From UWMA-0277 sp965183885 (lineage in GTDB: Bacteria > Bacteroidota > Bacteroidia > Flavobacteriales > BACL11), in contig OZ238992.1 in assembly GCA_965183885.1 (NCBI GenBank), forward strand, positions 1,674,001-1,738,000: 64,000 nucleotides of DNA. Direction: 5' to 3'. Below are positions 50,238 to 60,079 of the stretch, one piece after another. Every line of letters begins with the position of its first letter. Within the stretch, counting starts at the first letter, position 1. The notes beneath the pieces were generated by a model. The model searched no databases. It was not told where the DNA came from and was given only the letters and a program-made list of their open reading frames with translations. A program made the position numbers and the translations under genes.

Positions 50238-51140
50238 CTATTTCTTATTTGGTGCAAAACTCTCTAGTGCATAAACTAGTAATATTCCCATAGTAATTAA
50301 TGCTATTGCACTAAGGGTTGTTCTATCTAGTTCTGTTGGTAAGTACCAGTTGTAAGCTATAACTTTCTCTTTTCCTTTTACAACAATGCTTTCTGCAATT
50401 GATTTCCAAGGCCATATAATACTTAATGACCCTAGTATAAATCCTGTAAGTAATGCTAGGGCAGTATTTTTATAATGTTTGAAAACCCAAGAAAGTAAAT
50501 GTGAAAAGCTCATTAGTCCAAATACAGACCCTAATATAAAAACCCCTAAGAGTACTACGTTAAATTCTGTTACGGCAGTTACCATTAGTAATTGGTAATT
50601 TCCCATAAGTATTAATATAAATGAACCTGATAAGCCTGGTAGCATCATGCCACTAATTCCTATAATACCACAAATAAATACAAAAAATAGGTTGCTGTTT
50701 TCACTAGCCGGAGTCATAAATGATAATGAAACAGCTATTGCAGTACCGATTATTAAAGCAATAATACTGGCAGGGCTCCATTTTTCTATTCGTTTACCAA
50801 CAAAGTAAATAGAGGCTAATATTAGTCCGAAAAATAAGGCCCAAATTAGAATTGGATAGTTGGCGAAAAGGTATTTAAAAAGGCTAGCAATACTGAATAT
50901 ACTTGCTACACTACCCCCAAAAACAGCTAATAAAAAGTATAGGTTGGTATATTTTATAAAACTTGAAATGTCAAATGAGATAATCATCTTTAATGCCTTT
51001 ATATCAAGCGATTTAAGAGAGTTTATAAGTTCTTCATATATTTCAGTTATAAGTGCAATTGTACCTCCTGAAACCCCTGGAATTACATTTGCAATTCCCA
51101 TTGCCATTCCTTTTAAAAAAAGTATAAAATAGTATTTCAT
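50238..51140 (-). CDS. DUF368 membrane protein (polyprenyl-phosphate transporter family)
   Basis: A 300-residue multi-spanning membrane protein of the DUF368 family. Family marks are the N-terminal KGMAMGIANVIPGVSGGTIALITEIYEELI and its mirror ISGMMLPGLSGSFILILMGNYQLLM near residue 160, indicating an internal repeat. DUF368 proteins (PopT) have been shown in other bacteria to return undecaprenyl phosphate across the membrane for cell-wall and glycan synthesis. The same role here is inferred. It lies without gaps between the phosphosulfolactate synthase-like gene and aroE. Confidence 0.92.
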   Translation of the reverse strand: MKYYFILFLKGMAMGIANVIPGVSGGTIALITEIYEELINSLKSLDIKALKMIISFDISSFIKYTNLYFLLAVFGGSVASIFSIASLFKYLFANYPILIWALFFGLILASIYFVGKRIEKWSPASIIALIIGTAIAVSLSFMTPASENSNLFFVFICGIIGISGMMLPGLSGSFILILMGNYQLLMVTAVTEFNVVLLGVFILGSVFGLMSFSHLLSWVFKHYKNTALALLTGFILGSLSIIWPWKSIAESIVVKGKEKVIAYNWYLPTELDRTTLSAIALITMGILLVYALESFAPNKK

Positions 51141-51905
51141 TTATGAGTTGCTTAAGTAGTCAAAAAAAGTATCTCCTCTAAGTCCAATTCTTAATGTTTC
51201 TAAAGGAATTACTTCATCCCAAGAAATATTTCCTAGATTTACATTAGGGCCTAATAATTTAATAAACCAAACTTGTTGTGGTTTTTTGGGAGCTTCCCAA
51301 AGAATTTTATCATTAGGGATTTTTGTTAAAATTTCATCTATTAAGTCGGATCTAACATCGCCACCTTTATTAAAAATACCAACATTTCCTCCTTCACGAG
51401 CTTCAGCTATTACTTTCCAACTTCCAGCATCTAGTTCTTTTTGCATAAGCTCTATCCACTTGTAAGGAGCGATAAGGGTATTTTCATCTTTAGAACCTAC
51501 TTCAGAGACTACTTTGAATTCTTTAGCAAGATCTTTAATGTAATTGCATTTTTCTTCATGAGATATGCTAACGCTTCCATCAGAAACTTCACACATGTTT
51601 ATTTTCCACTTTCTAAGTAACTCTTTGTATTCCTCAAACATATCTCTAATTATAAAAGCTTCAAATAATGTCCCTCCTAGGTAAACCATTAGTCCAGCAT
51701 CTTGGTATAGCTTTATTTTTGTTTCAATATGAGGAGAGATAGCAGAGGTTCCAAATCCAAGTTTAATGATGTCAGTATGAGGGCCACACATATCAATAAA
51801 GTTCTTAGTGTCATTGATGCTTAGCCCTTTATCCATCATCATGGTAAGTCCTTTTTCTCTTGGTTTTTGAGTTCTTTCAGGTATATCTGTTAAAAAGAAG
51901 TTCAT
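51141..51905 (-). CDS. Phosphosulfolactate synthase (ComA) family protein
   Basis: A 254-residue TIM-barrel protein that matches ComA, which adds sulfite to phosphoenolpyruvate in coenzyme M synthesis. Shared elements are the N-terminal PREKGLTMMMDKGLS, IIKLGFGTS, GLMVYLGGTLFEAFI, VSDGSVSIS, EVGSKDE, EAREGG and LLGPNVNLGNI. Bacteroidetes do not make coenzyme M, and no other Com gene is visible. The product might feed sulfonated metabolites such as sulfolactate or the cysteate head group of sulfonolipids; this is inference. The minus-strand -7 element TATCTTTG lies 22 bases before the ATG. Confidence 0.88.
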   Translation of the reverse strand: MNFFLTDIPERTQKPREKGLTMMMDKGLSINDTKNFIDMCGPHTDIIKLGFGTSAISPHIETKIKLYQDAGLMVYLGGTLFEAFIIRDMFEEYKELLRKWKINMCEVSDGSVSISHEEKCNYIKDLAKEFKVVSEVGSKDENTLIAPYKWIELMQKELDAGSWKVIAEAREGGNVGIFNKGGDVRSDLIDEILTKIPNDKILWEAPKKPQQVWFIKLLGPNVNLGNISWDEVIPLETLRIGLRGDTFFDYLSNS

Positions 51906-51927
51906 ATTATTGTGGTTTTAATTTCTA

Positions 51928-51935
51928 CAAAGATA
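51928..51935 (-). promoter_or_regulatory. -7 element (TATCTTTG) for the comA-like/DUF368/aroE operon
   Basis: Exact TAnnTTTG match on the minus strand, 22 bases before the ATG at 51905. No good -33 TTG at normal spacing. Confidence 0.45.
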
Positions 51936-51987
51936 GTGTTTCTTGTATTATTGCATAAAATTTGCAAAATAAAATCATAACTATATA

Positions 51988-53367
51988 ATGACATTAATTA
52001 AATCAATTTCAGGTATTAGAGGGACTATTGGAGGTGAGGTAGGAACTGCACTTACACCTTTAGATATTGTTCGTTTTACAGCTTCTTATGCAAGTTTTAT
52101 TAGGAATGAAAAGCATAGCTCTAATACGATAGTAATTGGGCGTGATGCTCGTATTTCTGGTGAGATGCTAAGTAATATTGTGTCAGGAACTTTAATTGGT
52201 TGTGGTTTTGATGTTGTTGATGTAGGTTTATCTACTACACCAACTATTGAAGTAGCAGTAGAATTAGCACAAGCAGCAGGAGGAATTATTCTTACTGCAA
52301 GCCATAACCCTAAACAATGGAATGCCCTTAAATTATTAAATTCAAAAGGAGAGTTTCTTTCAGCTACAGATGGTGAACAAATACTAGCTTTAGCTGAGAG
52401 TGATAGTTTTGTTTTTTCAGAAGTTGATGATTTAGGTAAATATACTTTTGATGATGGCTTTAATGATAAACATATTGAAGCAGTTCTAAATTTACCTTTG
52501 GTAGATGTATCATTAGTAAAAGCAGCAAATTTTAAAGTAGTGGTAGATGCTGTAAACTCAACAGGAGGTTTTATGATTCCTAGATTATTAGAAAAGATGG
52601 GGGTTGAATCTATAAAGCTATTTTGTGAGCCAAATGGTCAGTTTCCTCATAACCCTGAGCCTTTACCAGAAAACTTAAAAGAAATTTCTGGATTGGTAGT
52701 AGAAGAAAAAGCTGACTTCGGAATTGTAGTAGATCCTGATGTAGATCGTTTAGCAATGGTTTGCGAAGATGGAACGATGTTTGGAGAGGAATATACACTT
52801 GTTGCTGTTGCTGATTATGTATTAAGTAAAACACCTGGGAATACAGTTTCAAACTTATCATCAACAAGAGCATTAAAAGATGTTACTCTTGCTCATAATG
52901 GAAGTTACCAAGCCTCAGCAGTAGGAGAGGTTAATGTAGTAGAAAAAATGAAAGCTACAGCTGCAATAATTGGGGGCGAAGGAAATGGAGGAATTATCTA
53001 CCCTGAAATGCATTATGGTAGAGATGCATTAATTGGAGTTGCTTTGTTTTTAACGCAATTGGCAGAACGAAAAATATCTGTAAAAGCATTAAGGGATTCG
53101 TATCCTAATTATTTTATATCAAAAAATAAGATACAGTTAACTCCTGAAATTGATGTTGATGCAATATTAGCTACATTAGAAGAAAAATACAAATCAGAGC
53201 AGATTACTACTATTGATGGTCTTAAGATTGATTTTGAAGAGGGGTGGGTTCATCTTAGAAAATCCAATACAGAACCAATTATTAGAATTTATGCTGAAAG
53301 TGAAGGGGAAGAGAAAGCAAATGCTCTTGCTCAGGATATGATAAACGAAATTAAAACTCTTATTTAA
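51988..53367 (+). CDS. glmM: Phosphoglucosamine mutase/phosphohexomutase
   Basis: A 459-residue alpha-D-phosphohexomutase. The catalytic serine loop is TASHNPKQWNALKLL, the metal-binding loop VDPDVDRLAMV, the sugar-binding loop GGEGNGGI and the C-terminal phosphate loop RKSNTEPIIRIYAES. GlmM makes glucosamine-1-phosphate for peptidoglycan and UDP-GlcNAc. The sequence resembles the Bacteroidetes GlmM/ManB group, where the exact sugar preference cannot be told from sequence, so the symbol is the likely one only. The cysteine desulfurase gene starts one base after its stop. Confidence 0.85.
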   Translation: MTLIKSISGIRGTIGGEVGTALTPLDIVRFTASYASFIRNEKHSSNTIVIGRDARISGEMLSNIVSGTLIGCGFDVVDVGLSTTPTIEVAVELAQAAGGIILTASHNPKQWNALKLLNSKGEFLSATDGEQILALAESDSFVFSEVDDLGKYTFDDGFNDKHIEAVLNLPLVDVSLVKAANFKVVVDAVNSTGGFMIPRLLEKMGVESIKLFCEPNGQFPHNPEPLPENLKEISGLVVEEKADFGIVVDPDVDRLAMVCEDGTMFGEEYTLVAVADYVLSKTPGNTVSNLSSTRALKDVTLAHNGSYQASAVGEVNVVEKMKATAAIIGGEGNGGIIYPEMHYGRDALIGVALFLTQLAERKISVKALRDSYPNYFISKNKIQLTPEIDVDAILATLEEKYKSEQITTIDGLKIDFEEGWVHLRKSNTEPIIRIYAESEGEEKANALAQDMINEIKTLI

Positions 53368-53368
53368 A

Positions 53369-54499
53369 ATGAAGGTATATTTAGACAATGCTGCAACCAC
53401 ACCAATGGCTCCTGAAATTATTGAGCTAATGACTGATATGATGAAAACAACTTTTGCAAATCCATCATCAGTACATGAATTTGGACGTAAATCAAAAATT
53501 ATTGTTGAGAATGCTCGTAAAAAAATAGCTAGCTTACTTAATACAGCTCCAAAAACAATCTTCTTTACTTCAGGGGGTACTGAGGCTGATAATATGGCTA
53601 TTAAATGCGGTATTCATGATCATAACATAAAACATGCAATTACTTCAAAACTATCGCATCATGCTGTTTTATACCCTTTAGAGGATTTAGCTACTGAGGG
53701 TAAGATAAAACTCTCTTACATAAATACTGATGCTAATGGAGAGGTAGATTTAAAACATTTAAAAGAACTGTTAGAAAATAATGACAGGACTTTTGTTTCA
53801 ATAATGCATGCAAATAATGAAGTAGGAACGATACAGGATATTAAAGCAATTGGAGCTATTTGTAAAGAATATAATGCAATCTTTCATTCTGACACAGTGC
53901 AAACTATGGCTCATTTTCCTTTTGATATGCAAGAGTTGAATGTTGATTTTATGGCAGCTTCAGCACATAAATTTCATGGTCCTAAGGGAATAGGCTTTGT
54001 GTATATATCAGAAGATATACAAATAAAACCTTTACTTAGAGGTGGAGGACAAGAGCGTAATATGCGTGCTGGAACAGAAAATATATACGGTATTGCAGCT
54101 TTAGGAAAAGCAATGGAGATGGCTTATGAGCATTTGGATGAAGAGACTACCTATATTAAGGGCATTAAGTCTTACATGATTGAAAAGCTTAAAGCTGAAT
54201 TGCCAGAGGTTAGGTTTTATGCAAATTGTGAAGATTTAGAAAATAGTTTGTATACAGTATTGAGTGTTAACTTTCCTGAAACTCCTATAGCAGAGATGTT
54301 ACTTTTTAATCTTGATATATTAGGAGTTGCATGTTCGGGAGGAAGTGCTTGTTCATCAGGGAGTAGTAAAGGTTCTCATGTGCTTAGTGGTATAGAGCCT
54401 GATTCTAAGCGTCCAGGAATTCGCTTCTCATTTAGTAAATACACTACTAAAGAAGAAATAGATTATACCATTGAAAAGCTTAAAGAGTTATTTAACTAA
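53369..54499 (+). CDS. Cysteine desulfurase (NifS/IscS family)
   Basis: A 376-residue class V PLP enzyme that takes sulfur from cysteine as a protein persulfide. It starts MKVYLDNAATTPM as in IscS/NifS. The PLP lysine is K201 in ASAHKFHGPKG, and the persulfide Cys is C328 in CSGGSACSSG, with C322 nearby. The short active-site loop fits the IscS/NifS group over SufS. It would supply sulfur for Fe-S clusters, tRNA thiolation or RimO. It is 1 base after glmM and is co-transcribed with it. Confidence 0.92.
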   Translation: MKVYLDNAATTPMAPEIIELMTDMMKTTFANPSSVHEFGRKSKIIVENARKKIASLLNTAPKTIFFTSGGTEADNMAIKCGIHDHNIKHAITSKLSHHAVLYPLEDLATEGKIKLSYINTDANGEVDLKHLKELLENNDRTFVSIMHANNEVGTIQDIKAIGAICKEYNAIFHSDTVQTMAHFPFDMQELNVDFMAASAHKFHGPKGIGFVYISEDIQIKPLLRGGGQERNMRAGTENIYGIAALGKAMEMAYEHLDEETTYIKGIKSYMIEKLKAELPEVRFYANCEDLENSLYTVLSVNFPETPIAEMLLFNLDILGVACSGGSACSSGSSKGSHVLSGIEPDSKRPGIRFSFSKYTTKEEIDYTIEKLKELFN

Positions 54500-54538
54500 T
54501 AATCTTTTAGTCCCAAATAATTGATAAGGTTAAAGAAA

Positions 54539-57337
54539 TTAGTTTTTTTCTGCCTTTTTAATAAGTTGACTTTTTTTGTTTTTAGCTATATTTACTAAAG
54601 ATTCTCCTTTTTTATTTGCAGCAGCAACTAGATTGTCAATCTTTTTATTTGTTTCATTATTTAGTTTGGTAACAGCAAGTTCAGCAGCTTTTTTCTTTAT
54701 AAAATTATTTCCTGCTTGTTTAATAAGAGCAGCTCCTTGTTTATCAGCTTCTTTTTTTAATGCTTCACCATTCTTTTTTGCATTTTCATTTAATAAATTA
54801 GCTTGTTTCTGAGCTTCTTCTATTAATTTGTTTCCTTGTTCTGTAGCTGCTTTAATTAATTCTTTGCGTTTATTATTAATAAGTTCCTTGCTTTTATCTT
54901 TTATAGTCTCTTTAACTGCTGTTGTAATATCTTTAGCGCCACTATTTCCTTCTGATGAAAGGCGAGGTGTTATAGTTGGTTTTGACATAAGACCTTTAAT
55001 AACTAATTCTAAATTAACCATCTTGGATAATTCAAAACTTCCTAATAAGTTGTTTATGCTACTACCTGTTTTTATAAATCCTGAAGGGTCTATTGCTGTA
55101 CTAATAAGATAATCTAATTCAGTATTAAGATTAGAGCTTCCAGATATTGTTGCTTTCTTATTTCCAATATTTGCATCAAATGGTTTTGTAGTTATTGTTC
55201 CATTTTCAATAGTAAATTTAATTTCAGTATCCTCTAGATCTATTTTAGAATATTTTTCATCTTTTAATACATCAGCTACTTTTTTCATTAAACCAGAATT
55301 TTCAATAATAACACTTTCAGTATTGAGTGTTCCTTGTGCATTAAAGCTAGAGTAGTCAATATCCATATTATTAAACAGATTAGTACTCATACTCATGCTC
55401 ATTGAAAACTTTCCACTACTATTTTCAGCAATAGGAATGAATTTCTTAATGGCATCAATAGTGCTGAAAGATTCTTTTATGTCAAAATGATTAATAGAAA
55501 AAGAAAATTGAGCTTGTGGTTTTTTAATCTGATATTCACCATTCATATTCATATGTCCCTGCATTAAATTAGCTTGTAATTTATCTAAAACTAATTTCTC
55601 ATTTTTAACTATTATTTTTCCGTTTACTTGTTCTAGTTCTATGTTATCATAGTTGAGCTTTTCTATTGTAGATGAAAAAGAAAGATTAAGATTTTTGGGG
55701 ATAGCAACTAAACTAAGTTCAGAACTATCATTAACTTCAGTATTTGCAGAAGATTCTGCTATATCAGGTCCGATAAGTTGGTTAACGTTTATAAATTGTG
55801 ATTTTAAATCTAAGTTTCCTTTAAGTGTTTTATTATTAAAATAATAAGGGAAGTAATTCCTGACAATTCCTGATAGCTGTATGTCACTATCTCCTAGGTC
55901 TAGTTTTGTATTGGAAAGTTTAATTTCTTTAGGACTGAATTCTAGTTTAGCAGATTTAATAAAAATAGGGTAGTTTAAGTCTCTTCCTTTATACTTTAGC
56001 TGATTTACCTCAAAGCTACCTTCAGCTTTAAATTTATGATATTCTTCTGCTTCAAGTGCTGCTATATCTCCTTCAAAATTAGCATTAGCAATTAATGAGC
56101 CACTAAGGTTAGTGCCTTCTTCTAAAGGGATTATATCAGATATTGTTTCAAAATTAATCTTTCCTAGAGCTCCTCCTTTAAAATAAGGGTTGGATAAAGG
56201 ATTATGTAGTTTTATGTTAAAGTCAATAGGGTTTCCTCCTAACTCCATATGAAATTTAGAAAGGTTAATCTTAGTGTTTTCAATCACCCCATTACTGCTA
56301 GCAATATCCAATTTAATATTAATATTATCTACTGATTTTGGTAGCTCAGGATAATTAAAATAACCATTATTTATAAGTAGAGATAGTTTATAGGAAGGTA
56401 AGTTGTTATCATTATAAACTCCTTTAAAATTACTGTTAAAGCTAAAATTACCTTTAGTTTCAATAGTTTCAAAATCATTAGTGTAAACACTAGGGATTAA
56501 AGATAGTAGGCTTTTAAAATTATTATCAATGGCATTAATGTTTAAATCCATCTCAATATCAGTGTTATTTGGCATACTTAACCATCCATCCATATCAAGG
56601 TTTAGCCCATTAAAAGTAGCAGTGCTTTTCTCAAATGTAAATTTCATAGTACTCATGTTCATATTCAGAGTAGTATTTAGTACAGTTTTAATGTTTTTGC
56701 AGTAATTTATTCCTTCATAATTTAACCTTAGTTTTTCAATTTTAGTTTCAGCATCTAATTTAAAAATATCTTGATTAAAGTCTCCACTTCCTAAATGGTT
56801 AAGGTTTTCTATTTCTAAATACATATCGGAAACTCTATCATCATAAATAATGGTAACATTATTAAAAGAATAGGATTGTAATTTTAATTGAAAGTTGTTT
56901 TCTTTATTATTATTAACTGTTTGAGTTGTTGTAACTTCTTCTGATAAAGCAATGTCATAGTTAGAACTTCCGTCAGTTAGTGTTTTTATATTAAGATAGG
57001 TGTTATTAATTGAAAAGTGTTTAATATTAACCTCACTATTAGAAATTAATGGCATAAGGTCAATAACAACATCTAGTTTTCCAATGCTTGTTAGTTTAGT
57101 GCCTTCAAATTGGTTTTCTCCATTTATATTAATATCATTAATTGAGAATGTGATATCAGGAAAACTAGAAAAGAAGCTAATATTAAAGTCTCCAAATGTA
57201 ACCTTAGCGTTTATATTTTTATTTATTTCTTCTTTAATTATGGGAGTTACTTCCTTCTTTATAATAGACGAATAATAAGTTAAGCTAATTATTAATATAA
57301 CAATAAGAGCAATAGAAATTTTGATAATCTTCTTCAT
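54539..57337 (-). CDS. AsmA-family protein with C-terminal 11-residue repeat tail
   Basis: A 932-residue protein with one N-terminal membrane anchor (about residues 5-25) and a long AsmA-like beta-rich periplasmic region (FGDFNISFFSSFPDITFSINDI, ...LDVVIDLMPLI at the start, and repeated strand patterns to about 790). AsmA/TamB-type proteins bridge inner and outer membranes and are linked to lipid transport. The last 130 residues are Lys/Ala-rich amphipathic helix built from 11-residue repeats (for example IEEAQKQANLL and KKEADKQGAAL), unusual for AsmA. It overlaps the NhaC stop by one base. Confidence 0.87.
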   Translation of the reverse strand: MKKIIKISIALIVILIISLTYYSSIIKKEVTPIIKEEINKNINAKVTFGDFNISFFSSFPDITFSINDININGENQFEGTKLTSIGKLDVVIDLMPLISNSEVNIKHFSINNTYLNIKTLTDGSSNYDIALSEEVTTTQTVNNNKENNFQLKLQSYSFNNVTIIYDDRVSDMYLEIENLNHLGSGDFNQDIFKLDAETKIEKLRLNYEGINYCKNIKTVLNTTLNMNMSTMKFTFEKSTATFNGLNLDMDGWLSMPNNTDIEMDLNINAIDNNFKSLLSLIPSVYTNDFETIETKGNFSFNSNFKGVYNDNNLPSYKLSLLINNGYFNYPELPKSVDNINIKLDIASSNGVIENTKINLSKFHMELGGNPIDFNIKLHNPLSNPYFKGGALGKINFETISDIIPLEEGTNLSGSLIANANFEGDIAALEAEEYHKFKAEGSFEVNQLKYKGRDLNYPIFIKSAKLEFSPKEIKLSNTKLDLGDSDIQLSGIVRNYFPYYFNNKTLKGNLDLKSQFINVNQLIGPDIAESSANTEVNDSSELSLVAIPKNLNLSFSSTIEKLNYDNIELEQVNGKIIVKNEKLVLDKLQANLMQGHMNMNGEYQIKKPQAQFSFSINHFDIKESFSTIDAIKKFIPIAENSSGKFSMSMSMSTNLFNNMDIDYSSFNAQGTLNTESVIIENSGLMKKVADVLKDEKYSKIDLEDTEIKFTIENGTITTKPFDANIGNKKATISGSSNLNTELDYLISTAIDPSGFIKTGSSINNLLGSFELSKMVNLELVIKGLMSKPTITPRLSSEGNSGAKDITTAVKETIKDKSKELINNKRKELIKAATEQGNKLIEEAQKQANLLNENAKKNGEALKKEADKQGAALIKQAGNNFIKKKAAELAVTKLNNETNKKIDNLVAAANKKGESLVNIAKNKKSQLIKKAEKN

Positions 57338-58773
57338 TATAAGTTGGTTTTTAGTTTCTTAATTTTGATTCCTAAATATCCATAAGTGATAGTCATTAAT
57401 GGACTTATAAGGTTAAAGAAGCAGTAAGGTAGATAAGCGAAAGTAGCAACACCAAGTACTGCTGATTGTGTAGCGCCACAGGTATTCCAAGGTACTAAAA
57501 CAGAAGTTACTGTTCCACTATCTTCTAATGTTCTACTTAGGTTTTCTGGGGCTAAACCTTTTTCTTTATAGGAGTCAGCAAACATACGCCCAGGAACTAC
57601 AATACTCAAATATTGATCGGATGCAGTAACGTTAAAGAAGATACAAGTTCCAGCAGTTGTAGCAATAAGGCTTCCAGTGCTTTCAGCATATTTGATAATA
57701 GGTTCTGCAACTCTTTGCAAAAGTCCTGTAGCTTCCATTGTGCCACCAAATATCATTGCGCACATAATTAACCAAATGGTATTTAACATCCCTGCCATTC
57801 CACTAGTAGAAAGTAGGTTATTTATCATTTCATTCTGTGTAGTTATTGAGATATCACTTCCCATTGCATTAATTATGGCCATATAAGATGCTTTAAAAGA
57901 GAATGTATCCATACCAGAAACGCTTAATATTGTTTCTGGCTGAAAGATAACGGCAAAGATTCCACCTAAAAGTGTTCCTGCAAGTAAAGCTGGAATAGCA
58001 GGTGTTTTTTTGATGATAAGGGCAATAACTAAAACAGGTACTAAAAATAACCATGGGCTAATATTGAATGAACTGCTTATTGCTTCTAAAAGGTTATTAA
58101 TGTTTTGTGTTGCTACAACATCGTAGCTAAAGCCAATCCCTAGAAATATAATAAGTGTAATGATAAAAGAAGGAATTGTTGTATACATCATATAACGAAT
58201 ATGAGTAAATAAATCTGTTCCAGCCATTGCAGGGGCAAGGTTAGTAGTGTCAGATAAAGGAGACATTTTATCTCCAAAGTAAGCACCAGAGATAATTGCA
58301 CCACCAATTATTCCTGTAGGGATTCCAAGAGCCTGCCCTATACCTAAAAGAGCAATACCAATTGTTGCAATAGTACTCCACGAACTTCCTGTAGCTAAAG
58401 ATACAATAGCACAAATGATACAAGCTGCAAATAAGAAGATTTTTGGATTTAATATTTGTAGCCCATAGTATATCATTGTAGGTACAATACCACTAAGTAG
58501 CCATGTCCCTGCAAGAGAGCCAATTAATAATAAAATAACAATTGAAGGAGTAGTACTGCTGATGCTTTTACTTATTCCACTAAGAATATTTTTCCATTTT
58601 GCTTTAAACTGGGTGCCAATTAATGCAGCAGTAGCAGCAGCTAAAAGCAAGGCTAATTGATTTGCTCCTCCTAAGGAATCATCTCCATAAAGGTAAACAT
58701 TGTATGCAAGTAATCCAATAAGAACAAGTATTGGAAGTAGTGCTAGAAAGTAAGGTGTTTTTTTTTCAGCCAT
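57337..58773 (-). CDS. nhaC: NhaC-family Na+/H+ antiporter
   Basis: A 478-residue multi-spanning membrane transporter of the NhaC family, which exports sodium in exchange for protons. Features include about 11-12 helices, SLATGSSWSTIATIGIALLGIG, GAIISGAYFGDKMSPLSDTTNLAPAMAGTDLFTHIRYM with the charged residues of the transport site, and VLVPWNTCGATQSAVLGVATFAYLPYCFFN near the end. The substrate could also be malate/lactate as in MleN relatives. It overlaps the AsmA-like gene by one base. A sodium-dependent lifestyle would fit a marine habitat. Confidence 0.92.
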   Translation of the reverse strand: MAEKKTPYFLALLPILVLIGLLAYNVYLYGDDSLGGANQLALLLAAATAALIGTQFKAKWKNILSGISKSISSTTPSIVILLLIGSLAGTWLLSGIVPTMIYYGLQILNPKIFLFAACIICAIVSLATGSSWSTIATIGIALLGIGQALGIPTGIIGGAIISGAYFGDKMSPLSDTTNLAPAMAGTDLFTHIRYMMYTTIPSFIITLIIFLGIGFSYDVVATQNINNLLEAISSSFNISPWLFLVPVLVIALIIKKTPAIPALLAGTLLGGIFAVIFQPETILSVSGMDTFSFKASYMAIINAMGSDISITTQNEMINNLLSTSGMAGMLNTIWLIMCAMIFGGTMEATGLLQRVAEPIIKYAESTGSLIATTAGTCIFFNVTASDQYLSIVVPGRMFADSYKEKGLAPENLSRTLEDSGTVTSVLVPWNTCGATQSAVLGVATFAYLPYCFFNLISPLMTITYGYLGIKIKKLKTNL

Positions 58774-58812
58774 CTTTATTATTTAAGATGGTAAATATAA
58801 AAAAAGTATTTG

Positions 58813-60021
58813 TTAGAGGATGCCTACTTTCTTCATGCAAGTAACCATAGTGTTATAAGTACGCTCAATGTCATTATCTAACCCTATAGAAATACGTACT
58901 AAACCATCAGACAAGCCCATTTCTTCTCTTTCTTCTTCAGGTATTTCTGATGAGGTGCTTAAACCAGGAGCTGAGAATAATGTTTTATAAAACCCTAAAC
59001 TTACAGCTAAATAACCAAGGTTATTATTTTGCATCTCTTCCATAAGTTGATTTGCTTTTTCTTTGGTTTTGGTATCAATAACAAACATACCTCCAAACCC
59101 AAATCCATCATTCATGGTAGTTTTCATCATTTCGTGCTGTGGGTGATCTTCAAGCCCTGGATATATAACTCTTAATCCATCTTTTTTAAAAGCAGTAGCT
59201 AAGTACATTGCGTTATCTGAATGCTTTTTCATTCTTAGGTGTAATGTACGAATATTCTTAAGAATACTTGAGGCACGTAAAGCATCCATTACTGGTCCTA
59301 AAAGCATTGCACTCCCTGAGTTTACATCAATCATACTTCCAATAAACTCTTCATCAGAACATACAACACCTCCTACAGTATCAGAAGTACCATTAATGAA
59401 TTTTGTTAGTGAGTGTATTACAATATCAGCTCCCATTTTTGCAGGAGAAAAAATCATTGGAGTAAAAGTATTATCAACAACCAGTTTAATACCATGTTTT
59501 TTAGCTACTGCTGCAATAGCAGCAATATCAGAAACTTCAAGTAAAGGGTTACTCATAGTTTCACAGTAAATTACTTTAGTATTTTCAGTGATTGCAGCTT
59601 CAATTTGCTCTAGCTTAGTAGTGTTTACAAAAGTTGTTTTAATATTAAACTTTGGTAAGTAGTTTTTCATAAAAGCATAAGTACCACCATAAATAGTTCT
59701 GCTACTTATAATTTCATCACCTGTACTACACAATTGTAAAAGGGTAGTAGTAATAGCTCCCATTCCTGAAGCTGAAAGAATAGCACCTTTTGTATATTCC
59801 ATACCTGCAATTGCTTGCCCTAGGTAAGAAGTTGAAGGGTTAGTATGTCTTGAGTAAAGATAACAGCCTTCTTGTGTGCCTTCAAATACATCTCCCATAG
59901 TTTTTCCTGCTAAATAGGTAAATGTTGAAGAGTCTGCAATGGAAGGGTTTACTCCTCCAAATTCTCCAAAAAATTGTAAATCTTGTATTTTATTAGCTGG
60001 TGTTCCTTTCTTACTATTCAT
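58813..60021 (-). CDS. PLP-dependent trans-sulfuration enzyme (methionine gamma-lyase-like)
   Basis: A 402-residue Cys/Met-metabolism PLP enzyme. The substrate loop is YSRHTNPST, the cofactor lysine is in IHSLTKFINGTSDTVGGV, and the C-terminal LVRISIGLDND is conserved in the cystathionine gamma-synthase/lyase, O-acetylhomoserine sulfhydrylase and methionine gamma-lyase group. The catalytic Cys typical of methionine gamma-lyase is not obvious, so the reaction type is open. It stands alone between Maf and NhaC, with gaps of 58 and 39 bases. It may link to the sulfur metabolism seen elsewhere in the window, which is inference. Confidence 0.88.
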   Translation of the reverse strand: MNSKKGTPANKIQDLQFFGEFGGVNPSIADSSTFTYLAGKTMGDVFEGTQEGCYLYSRHTNPSTSYLGQAIAGMEYTKGAILSASGMGAITTTLLQLCSTGDEIISSRTIYGGTYAFMKNYLPKFNIKTTFVNTTKLEQIEAAITENTKVIYCETMSNPLLEVSDIAAIAAVAKKHGIKLVVDNTFTPMIFSPAKMGADIVIHSLTKFINGTSDTVGGVVCSDEEFIGSMIDVNSGSAMLLGPVMDALRASSILKNIRTLHLRMKKHSDNAMYLATAFKKDGLRVIYPGLEDHPQHEMMKTTMNDGFGFGGMFVIDTKTKEKANQLMEEMQNNNLGYLAVSLGFYKTLFSAPGLSTSSEIPEEEREEMGLSDGLVRISIGLDNDIERTYNTMVTCMKKVGIL

Positions 60022-60079
60022 GGTCTTAAATTTTTTGCAAAATTGCGTAAAATAATAGGAATAAGAAAAGAAAACCTAC

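Noticed and set aside
52610..52873. Open frame on the minus strand within the phosphohexomutase gene
   Set aside because: It is antisense to a well-conserved gene, rich in Leu/Gln runs from reverse-strand codons, and matches no known family.
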